This document shows, one piece after another, positions 7,253 to 13,323 of a stretch of DNA of 13,323 bases. The stretch is from Clostridiaceae bacterium (lineage in GTDB: Bacteria; Bacillota_A; Clostridia; Acetivibrionales; Acetivibrionaceae). Position 1 is the first letter of the stretch; each line of letters opens with the position of its first letter. The stretch covers positions 1-13,323 of the forward strand of contig JAAZCB010000029.1 in NCBI GenBank assembly GCA_012513545.1, in the 5' to 3' direction. A program made the translations under genes and the position numbers. Below the pieces are notes generated by a model. The model was not told the origin of the DNA. It did no database searches and saw only the letters and a list, made by a program, of their open reading frames with translations.

Positions 7253-8329
7253 ATGACACACGTAGCTGTTCTAGGAGGAGGAAACGGTTCTCATGCCATG
7301 GCTGCAGATCTGACCTTGAGAGGCCATTCTGTTCACCTGTTTGAAAGTGAACAATACATAAAAAATATCCGGAAGGTTTATGAGACAAAGGAAATTTTAA
7401 TTGAGGGAGAGGCAAGTGAAGGGCTGGCGCATATCGACTGTGTAACCTCGGACATAAGCGAAGCTGTTGCCGGTGCAGAGGTCATATTTCTGCCACTTCC
7501 CGCATTTACACATGAAATCTATGCTGAATTATTGGCAGACCATGTTGAGGACGGGCAGATAATAATGCTGACGCCAGGCAATTTAGGTTCGCTGGTTTTC
7601 AAAAAAAAATTTGCGGAAAAAGGTGTCAAAGCCGATGTGCTTATATGTGAGAGCAGCACACTGAATTATGATGCCAGACTTACAGAGCCAGGGAGAGTAT
7701 ACGTTTTTGCCAGAAATTATTGTATTAAAGTGGGAGTGCTTCCGGCTACACGTAGGGATGAAGCTATGGATGTTCTGGGGAAGTACTATGATGAGTTCAT
7801 ACCGTGTGCAGATGTGCTTGATTGCGGGCTTCACAGTCTCAATCCGTGCCTTCATATACCCGGTTGTATAATGAATGCCGGTCGTATTGAAAGATCAAAA
7901 GGAGAATTTTATTTGTATGAAGAAGGAATCACTCCTACGGTAGCAAAAGTTATGGAACGGATGGATGAGGAACGAGGCAGAATCGTCAAGTACCTGGGAT
8001 ATGAGCTGATGACGGTGGCCGATGAACTGGCAGAGGGAAGAGAATCCCGAAGTATTTGGGAAGAGGTGAACGGATGTCAAACATTGGAATTTATCAAAGG
8101 GCCTACTAGCTTAAAAAACAGATACTTTACAGAAGATATTCCTTTTGGCTTGATTGCATGGTCTGATATTGCTAAGATGTTAAATATAGAAACACCAATA
8201 ATAGATGCATTTATTGAAATAGGCGCCATAATCATTAATCAAGACCCGCGCAAAACCGGGAGGACGACCGAAAAACTAGGGATCCATGGGAAGTCACCGG
8301 AAGAATTGAGGGATTATTTAGGGCATTGA
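7253..8329 (+). CDS. NAD/NADP octopine/nopaline dehydrogenase family protein
   Basis: A 358-residue protein with the N-terminal Rossmann motif 'VAVLGGGNGSHAMAADLTLRGHSV' (residues 4-27) and the C-terminal octopine/nopaline dehydrogenase domain (about 185-330). The latter shows 'LNPCLHIPGCIMNAGRIE' with H201, the likely family catalytic histidine, and 'YEEGITPTVAKVMERMDEER'. Family members reduce the imine formed between an amino acid and a 2-keto acid to an N-substituted amino acid (an opine), or run the reverse oxidation with NAD(P). In a fermentative, uptake-linked cluster the oxidative direction is plausible: cleavage of an imported opine-like compound into amino acid and keto acid. GAGGAGG at 7238-7244 lies 8 bases before the ATG, and no separate promoter is visible in the 69-base gap, so it is probably co-transcribed with the upstream gene. 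The exact substrate is unknown. Confidence 0.85.
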   Translation: MTHVAVLGGGNGSHAMAADLTLRGHSVHLFESEQYIKNIRKVYETKEILIEGEASEGLAHIDCVTSDISEAVAGAEVIFLPLPAFTHEIYAELLADHVEDGQIIMLTPGNLGSLVFKKKFAEKGVKADVLICESSTLNYDARLTEPGRVYVFARNYCIKVGVLPATRRDEAMDVLGKYYDEFIPCADVLDCGLHSLNPCLHIPGCIMNAGRIERSKGEFYLYEEGITPTVAKVMERMDEERGRIVKYLGYELMTVADELAEGRESRSIWEEVNGCQTLEFIKGPTSLKNRYFTEDIPFGLIAWSDIAKMLNIETPIIDAFIEIGAIIINQDPRKTGRTTEKLGIHGKSPEELRDYLGH

Positions 8330-8371
8330 TCGCAGATTATCAGTACCATATTAAAGAATGGAGTTGTTATA

Positions 8372-9784
8372 ATGTCTGATAATAAGGGAAAAATAAAGAT
8401 TGACCCGAATAATCTTTCAGAAGAAACAAGAGCTTTTGCTAAAGCATTGATAGAATGTATTGATGACGGAATTTTCATCACGGATAGCAAGGGAACTGTA
8501 ATAGAGACCAACAAAAGGGGATTGGGTACGCAAAAGCGTGATGACATCATCGGGAAAAACATGGAGCAGCTTATTAGGGAGGGAATATACGAAGATTCCA
8601 TAGCTCTGAAAGTCATAAAGGGGAAAAAACCCATTAGTATGTTTCAGCATGAGGAGACGGATCTTCTCACTACGGCCATTCCGCATATTGAAGACGGACA
8701 GGTAAAAATGGTTGTTTGTTGTGAAAGGGAAATCAACGAGCTGGAAATAATCAAACGAGAACTCAAGGAGAGCAGACAAAAAAACAGCGAATATGAAAGA
8801 GAGCTTCAATATATGAGAGCTCAGGTGACAAAGGGTGCCGGCATTGTGGCAGAAACTTCGTAAATGAGGCGGGTGGTGGATCTGGCGCTGACCGCTGCGG
8901 GCTTTGATTCAAGGGTGTTGATAGAAGGTGAAACGGGAGTAGGAAAAGAAGTAATAGCTAAATTGATCTACAGGAACAGTAAACGTAAAGGAAAACCGTT
9001 CCTTGCAGTTAACTGCGGAGCCATCCCAGAAACTCTTTTGGAGTCGGAGTTATTCGGATATGAAGGAGGAGCATTTACCGGAGCTGATAAATCGGGGAAA
9101 AAAGGATTTTTCGAATTGGCAGACGGAGGAGTTCTGTTTTTAGATGAAATAGGTGAGATTTCACCGAGCTTTCAGGTGAAGCTTTTGCGAGCTTTGCAGG
9201 AAAACGAAATAATGAGAGTCGGGGGGGATTGTCCTATCAAACTGGATGTGCAGATAATTGCCGCCACCAATCAAAACCTGATAGAAAAAGTAAACAGCGG
9301 AGAATTTAGAGCCGATCTATACTACAGACTCAAAGTATTCCCTATTCAGATACCACCCCTTCGCGGGCGCAAGAAAGACATAGTGGAACTTGTTAATATT
9401 TTACTATCTAAATCCAATGAAAAATATAATATGGACAAACAGATATCGTTGAATGCGCTTAACCTGCTGCAAAATTACAATTGGCCGGGGAATGTAAGGG
9501 AGCTGGAGAACATTATTGAGCGGCTGGTGCTGGTTACTGCTGGAGATATAATCAAAGAGAGTAATGTCAGACAGCTGTTTTTCAGTAAAGAAATGACCGA
9601 GATTTCCGAACTGGAGGAAGAAGAACCTTCATTCGATGAAATGATTGAAAGCGTTGAAAAAGAAATACTGGTTCAAAGCATCAATGAATATAAGACGACA
9701 GCACAGATGGAAAAGGCACTGAGGATGTCACGTTCCACTTTAAACAGGAAGCTGAGAAAATATGGATTAAGAGAACTTCTGTAA
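8372..9784 (+). pseudogene. PAS-AAA+-HTH sigma-54 activator split by in-frame TAA
   Basis: One continuous reading frame encodes a full enhancer-binding protein except for a TAA at 8861-8863. The first part (163 residues) holds a PAS domain (about 22-118, 'DDGIFITDSKGTVIETNKRG') and a charged coiled-coil linker (about 117-152). The second part (306 residues from ATG 8864, directly after the stop) holds Walker A GETGVGKE (its residues 22-29), an intact GAFTGA (69-74), Walker B LFLDEI (91-96), arginine fingers at R149/R155 and a C-terminal HTH '[15 protein letters not shown]'. The stop falls just before a conserved Met, at a variable position. A one-base change from a sense codon, a sequencing error, or a real split into two polypeptides would all fit. 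UAA is not a known site of Sec or Pyl insertion. GGAG at 8360-8363 serves the first start; no clear RBS precedes 8864. It is 42 bases downstream of the opine-DH gene. Confidence 0.85.
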
Positions 9785-9804
9785 AATACAGAGTGGATCG
9801 AACA

Positions 9805-9866
9805 GAAAAAACAGTGCAATGGGCAAAAATGATTTAGTACGAATCAAAAATGCACTGTTTTTTTTT
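9805..9866 (+). terminator. rho-independent terminator after the second activator
   Basis: AAAACAGTGCA (9808-9818) pairs with TGCACTGTTTT (9851-9861) and the right arm runs on in T (9858-9866). The loop is long, about 32 bases. It separates the dehydrogenase/activator unit from the reductase operon. Confidence 0.75.
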
Positions 9867-9937
9867 GAGTTCGTGAAAAACTTATTTCTAAACTCCCTAA
9901 ATGTTGAAAATACATGGATTAGATAAGTTCTAAAAAT

Positions 9938-9954
9938 GTGGCATTACTTTTGCT
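9938..9954 (+). promoter_or_regulatory. sigma-54 (-24/-12) promoter of the reductase operon
   Basis: GTGGCATTACTTTTGCT has the invariant GG and GC doublets at the right distance and a good TTTTGCT -12 element; the first base deviates from Y. Transcription would start near 9966, leaving a leader of about 94 bases. Confidence 0.75.
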
Positions 9955-10000
9955 ATATAAATATATATCTGTTCTTAAGATATTTTTCTTGAAACATACA

Positions 10001-10023
10001 GAAATATCGCAAACTGATATTTC
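10001..10023 (+). repeat. small inverted repeat in the reductase operon leader
   Basis: GAAATATC (10001-10008) and GATATTTC (10016-10023) form a perfect 8-bp dyad around GCAAACT. It lies within the predicted 5' leader, about 20 bases before the ribosome binding site, without a T-run. It could be an RNA hairpin or an operator; its role is unknown. Confidence 0.35.
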
Positions 10024-10059
10024 CCATATTCTAAAAAATGCATGAGGAGGCAACAAAGC

Positions 10060-11322
10060 ATGAGGGACATGAGTCTGAACCTGGAAATAATCCAAATCAA
10101 GGATGTTTGCTTTGGTTCTGAAACAAAAATAGAAAACGGAAAATTGAATATTAATAAAGATATGCTCATTGAATATCTTTATAATCCCATATTCAAAAGT
10201 ATAAGTGTGGATATTGCCAAACCCGGGGATTCGGTAAGAATTATTCCGGTCAAGGATGTTATCGAGCCCAGGATAAAGGCGGATAATAATGAAGGCGCCT
10301 TCCCCGGGTTTTTCGGAAAATTCGAAGGATGCGGAGACGGAGCCACCAAAGTGCTCAGAGGATGCAGTGTAGTAACTGCAGGAACGATAGTGGGATTTCA
10401 AGAAGGAATCATTGATATGAGCGGTCCCGGAGCCCGGTATACAAGATTCTCGGAGCTAAACAATATCGTTATAACCGCAGATGCGGTTGATGATATTGCT
10501 CCCGCAGATCATGAAGAAGCTATCAGGATTGCCGGAGTCAAAGCGGCGTATTTCATTGCCAAAGCGGCAAAAGAAATACCTGCGGACTATGTAGAGACAT
10601 ATGAGTTGAAAGATACTGGGAAGAAGCTGCCCGCGGTGGCCATAATGTATTTAATAATGGCGCAGGGTCTTCTCCACGACAACTATCTCTATGGAATCGA
10701 TGCCAAGAGATTGCATCCTACGTATATGCACCCCAATGAAGTGTTGGACGGCGCGCTGGTCAACGGAAACTGCGTAGTTGCCGGAGATAAGCATACGACT
10801 TATGACCATCAAAATAACCCGCTGATTGAAGAGATGTATCGCCATCACGGGAAAGACCTAGACTTCAAAGGTCTCATAGTTGTACCCACTTATCCGGGAC
10901 TTGCCGATAAAAGAAGATGCTGTCAATCTGCTACCAAAATGGCAAGATTGCTAGATTTGGACGGAGTAGTAATGCCTGAAGAGGGTGGCGGAAATCCAGA
11001 GGCTGATATAATGATGATTTGTCGTGAATGTGAAAAACACGGTATAAAGACGGTAATTATCACCGGTCCCGATGGAGTGGAGGAACCACTGACAGATACC
11101 ACACCTGAAGCAGACGCGGTTATCAATGTGGGCGACTGCAATGAGTATATTATTCTTCCGGTAATGGAAAAGGTAATAGGACATCCCGAACAGGTGAAAT
11201 TACTTTCGGGCGGAGCGGAAACCAGCATTCAAAAAGACGGTACAATGAGAGTATCACTTTCGGCGATAACGGGTTCTGTGAATGCGTTGGGCGGCTCAAA
11301 AATGAGTTCGTATGTATATTAG
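10060..11322 (+). CDS. glycine/sarcosine/betaine reductase component B, pyruvoyl-forming proprotein (GrdE/GrdG/GrdI family)
   Basis: A 420-residue homologue of GrdE, GrdG and GrdI, recognised by 'DIAKPGDSVRIIPVKDVIEPR', 'GTIVGFQEGIIDMSGPGA', 'YLIMAQGLLHDNYLYG' and the C-terminal 'SAITGSVNALG'. In this family the proprotein self-cleaves before a cysteine that becomes a pyruvoyl group, which binds the substrate amine as a Schiff base. The matching Asn-Cys lies in 'VNGNCVVAGDKHTTYDHQNNP' (Cys codon 10771, residue 238). Two subunits of about 237 and 183 residues would result. AGGAGG at 10045-10050 sits 9 bases before ATG 10060 and inside any longer version starting at 10042, so 10060 is chosen; ATG 10069 is also possible. 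First gene of the operon; its stop overlaps the next gene's RBS. The family defines component B, but glycine, sarcosine, betaine or another amine cannot be told apart from the sequence. Confidence 0.9.
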   Translation: MRDMSLNLEIIQIKDVCFGSETKIENGKLNINKDMLIEYLYNPIFKSISVDIAKPGDSVRIIPVKDVIEPRIKADNNEGAFPGFFGKFEGCGDGATKVLRGCSVVTAGTIVGFQEGIIDMSGPGARYTRFSELNNIVITADAVDDIAPADHEEAIRIAGVKAAYFIAKAAKEIPADYVETYELKDTGKKLPAVAIMYLIMAQGLLHDNYLYGIDAKRLHPTYMHPNEVLDGALVNGNCVVAGDKHTTYDHQNNPLIEEMYRHHGKDLDFKGLIVVPTYPGLADKRRCCQSATKMARLLDLDGVVMPEEGGGNPEADIMMICRECEKHGIKTVIITGPDGVEEPLTDTTPEADAVINVGDCNEYIILPVMEKVIGHPEQVKLLSGGAETSIQKDGTMRVSLSAITGSVNALGGSKMSSYVY

Positions 11323-11337
11323 AGGAGGGTGGCAAAA

Positions 11338-12642
11338 ATGCGAATAGTACATTATATAAATCAGTTCTTCGGACAGATCGGTGGGGAAGCGGAAGCCTAT
11401 TATCCGTTGGAAGTGAGAGAAGGAATAGTAGGTCCGGGAATGGCGCTTAAGGCGGCACTGGGCGATGATATACAAATAGTGGCTACTATTATATGTGGAG
11501 ACAATTATTTCGTTGAAAACTTGGAGCAGACAAAAAAACAGGTAGCTGATACATTAAAAAAATACAATGTCGATCTTTTGGTCGCGGGACCGGCATTCAA
11601 TGCGGGAAGATACGGCATGGCCTGCGGAGGAGCCTGCGAAGCGGCGTATGAAGCGGGAGTGAATGCGGTATCCGGAATGTTCGAAGAAAATCCCGGGATA
11701 GAATTGTACCATAAATACGGATACATAGTTTATACCGACAATAATGCCAGAGGGATGAGAAAGGCTGTCGAAAGTATGGCTCACCTGGTTAAAAAAATGG
11801 CGACGGGAGAAGAGATAAAGGATTCGGCAAGCGAAGGATATGCCATGAGAGGGATCAGAAAAAATTATTTTCTGGAAGAGATGGGTGCAGAAAGAAGCAT
11901 AAATATGTTGCTGAAAAAGATCAATGGCGAGTCTTTTGAAACAGAGCTTCCTATGCCCGTATTCGAGAAATTCGAACCAAGTCCGGCAGTAAAAGAGCTG
12001 TCAAAAGCGACTATTGTAATTATGACCAGTGGCGGCATGGTGCCTTTGGGAAATCCGGATCATTTGGAGGCATGTAATTGTACTAAGTTTAGGAAATATT
12101 CTCTGGAAGACGATTACTGTGGCAAGGGAGTTACCAAAGGGCAGGTAGTTCACGGAGGATATGATCCCACATACGGCAATGAAAACGGGAACCGAATCCT
12201 GCCGGTAGACATCTTGTTCGATATGGAGAAGGAAGGAGTCATCGGCAAACTGTATGACAATACATTTGTTACGGTGGGAAACGGCATGGGAACGGACCAG
12301 GCAGCTGATTTCGGAGATGCCATAGCGCAGGAATTGAAAAAGGATCAGATAGACGGTGTTATATTGACATCTACCTGAGGGACCTGTACTCGTTGCGGAG
12401 CAACGATTGCCAAGCATATTGATGCCGCGGGGATTCCCATTGTGCACATATGCACCGTTACACCCATATCCTTGTCGGTAGGAGCCAACAGAGTGGTACC
12501 TGCAGTTTCTATTCCTCATCCGGTGGGAAGACCGGATTTGCCGAAAGAAGCTGAGGACAAGGAGAGAAGGAAGATAATAGAGACTGCTCTCAAGGCACTG
12601 ACAACGGAGATCGAGGATCAAACACTTTTTGAGGTTAAATAG
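11338..12642 (+). CDS. glycine/sarcosine/betaine reductase component B, selenoprotein subunit (GrdB/GrdF/GrdH family)
   Basis: A 434-residue selenoprotein with UGA at 12376-12378 read as selenocysteine (residue 347). Before it lie MRIVHYINQFFGQIGGEAEA, 'VAGPAFNAGRYGMACG' and the 'TVGNGMGTDQAADF' region; after it the frame continues 'GTCTRCGATIAKHIDAAGIP' and 'HPVGRPDLPKEAE' to the stop at 12640-12642. The sequence 'T-Sec-GTC-TRCGAT' is the conserved redox motif of GrdB, GrdF and GrdH. The subunit acts with the GrdE-type partner to attack the substrate C-N bond and pass a carboxymethyl group to the GrdA selenoprotein. AGGAGG at 11323-11328 is 9 bases before ATG 11338; a GTG at 11329 abuts the RBS and is less likely. 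Ignoring recoding gives a false stop at 12378 and a false short gene from 12442. The host must have SelA/B/C/D. Substrate undetermined. Confidence 0.93.
12376..12405 (+). promoter_or_regulatory. UGA selenocysteine codon with bacterial SECIS hairpin
   Basis: TGA at 12376-12378 is followed by a 6-bp hairpin, CGTTGC (12391-12396), loop GGA (12397-12399), GCAACG (12400-12405). The loop starts 18 bases after the UGA and opens with G, within the range for bacterial SelB-recognised SECIS elements. It lies within the coding sequence and translates to conserved 'RCGAT' residues. Confidence 0.85.
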
Positions 12643-12646
12643 TAAA

Positions 12647-13024
12647 ATGAAGATCATAGCAGTGACAAATAATCAAAATATATACGAGGAATTGTCTTCT
12701 CAGGGATATTGTGTTCGCTATTTTAAGGGCGATTCGGTTACTGTGCTCCAAAAAGCCAGAGACTTGGTCATGGAAGGCTGGATACTGGCTGCCGATGCTC
12801 TGGCGGGTTATAACTTTAGAAATAACCCGTACCATACTGTATTTTTGCAGGAAATGGAGGGAAACCATGAGGTGAAAGTTTACGATATACTAAGACTTGA
12901 ACAATGCATGCATGTGCATCAGAGAAAGGCGACAGAAAAAGGTGAAAGGATAGACAGAGACTATAATTCAATGGATTATTCCATAGCTATGAACACCTTT
13001 GAAAGTATAAAAAAATACCAATGA
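12647..13024 (+). CDS. GrdX-family protein
   Basis: A 125-residue protein beginning MKIIAVTNNQNIYEEL, with 'LQKARDLVMEGWILAADALAGY' and 'NPYHTVFL' in the middle, matching the small GrdX family found at the head of glycine reductase operons. Its biochemical function is not established. Here it closes the operon, four bases after the GrdB-type stop, rather than sitting first. ATG 12647 is chosen: GAGGT at 12631-12635 lies 11 bases upstream, inside the previous gene, suggesting translational coupling. An in-frame TTG at 12629 would overlap the selenoprotein gene and lacks support. No membrane segment or signal peptide is visible, so it should be cytoplasmic. Confidence 0.8.
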   Translation: MKIIAVTNNQNIYEELSSQGYCVRYFKGDSVTVLQKARDLVMEGWILAADALAGYNFRNNPYHTVFLQEMEGNHEVKVYDILRLEQCMHVHQRKATEKGERIDRDYNSMDYSIAMNTFESIKKYQ

Positions 13025-13323
13025 TAGCCTGTGTATTATGAGTAAGAGAAAAAATAATCATAGGCATATCAAAAGGATAATGTGTAAAGAACTTTTGATG
13101 AATGTGAGTTTGAAATGACAGGCATCAAATGTAGGGGAAAGGAGAGGTAAACAGCCAACTCACCAAAATGCTCATGGGAAGTTATCGGACAGTATAATTT
13201 ATTTCGGGTTACCCGTTAAGGGTCTGTAAAGTAGAAATGAAAAAATGAGGCCATGAGAATAATGTTTCTGCTAAAAACCAAAAAAAGACAACTTTTCTCA
13301 ATAGTAATCATTTTTCAGTAGCA
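13025..13323. other. no gene seen in the last 299 bases
   Basis: All frames are short. An imperfect GCCTGTG/CATAGGC inverted repeat lies at about 13029-13068 but has no T-run, so I do not call a terminator. A 22-codon frame at 13253-13321 has no properly spaced ribosome site. No -24/-12 promoter was found. The operon may continue beyond the window or end without a canonical terminator. Confidence 0.5.

Noticed and set aside
8861..8863. Recoded stop (Sec or Pyl) in the second activator
   Set aside because: The codon is UAA; selenocysteine uses UGA and pyrrolysine UAG, and no SECIS-like hairpin was noticed after it.
12442..12642. A separate 66-residue gene starting at ATG 12442
   Set aside because: It is the in-frame continuation of the GrdB-like selenoprotein after the UGA at 12376; the Met is internal.
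12629..12646. TTG start at 12629 for the GrdX-like gene
   Set aside because: It would overlap the selenoprotein gene and add residues absent from the family N-terminus; ATG 12647 fits better.
12001..12657. Long minus-strand frame of 218 codons opposite the selenoprotein gene
   Set aside because: It is a shadow of the GrdB-like coding sequence, with no family resemblance and no ribosome site.
13029..13068. Terminator after the GrdX-like gene
   Set aside because: The stem is only about 7 bp with a wobble and a long loop, and no T-run follows.
13253..13321. Small 22-codon gene at the end of the window
   Set aside because: No correctly spaced ribosome binding site and no recognisable sequence; probably chance.
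1..13323. CRISPR array, tRNA or rRNA genes
   Set aside because: I saw no regularly spaced direct repeats and no tRNA- or rRNA-like segments on either strand by eye.

Overview
The window looks like part of a chromosome from a low-GC, strictly anaerobic Firmicute of the amino-acid-fermenting Clostridia type. The evidence is a selenoprotein gene of the glycine/sarcosine/betaine reductase family with an in-frame UGA, its GrdE-like partner, a GrdX-family gene, strong GGAGG ribosome binding sites and sigma-54 control by PAS-AAA-HTH activators. I cannot name a genus from sequence alone.

Layout. (1) 1-2410 is an accessory/junction region. It holds the 3' end of a restriction-modification-type protein (1-567), decayed coding debris (about 670-820), a soluble KAP-family P-loop NTPase (820-2079), and the left end of an IS3-family element whose orfA runs into a terminator (2110-2406). 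(2) 2435-9866 is a metabolic and regulatory block. Leftward are an APC amino-acid permease (4084 to 2435) and a PAS-AAA-HTH sigma-54 activator (5902 to 4421). Rightward are an alanine-dehydrogenase-like protein (6062-7183), an octopine/nopaline-dehydrogenase-family protein (7253-8329) and a second PAS-AAA-HTH activator split by an in-frame TAA (8372-9784), followed by a terminator. (3) 9938-13024 is the reductase operon: a GrdE-like pyruvoyl proprotein (10060-11322), a GrdB-like selenoprotein (11338-12642, Sec at UGA 12376) and a GrdX-like protein (12647-13024). The last 299 bases hold no gene I can support.

Three good -24/-12 (sigma-54) promoters were found, one in front of each metabolic unit: permease (4262 to 4246, minus), alanine-DH/opine-DH (5986-6002, plus) and grdE-grdB-grdX (9938-9954, plus). 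Permease, two dehydrogenases and a substrate-specific reductase component B thus look like one sigma-54 regulon driven by the two local activators. There is no grdA, grdC or grdD here, so the cluster supplies an accessory substrate-specific component B that would feed a GrdA/GrdC/GrdD core encoded elsewhere.

The pairing with an opine-dehydrogenase-family enzyme and a divergent alanine-dehydrogenase relative suggests a substrate other than plain glycine, for example an N-substituted glycine or opine-like amine. That is inference. Both activators carry lesions or divergences: GAFTGA is GSFTDS in the first, and a TAA separates PAS from AAA+ in the second. The live control of the cluster is therefore an open question.
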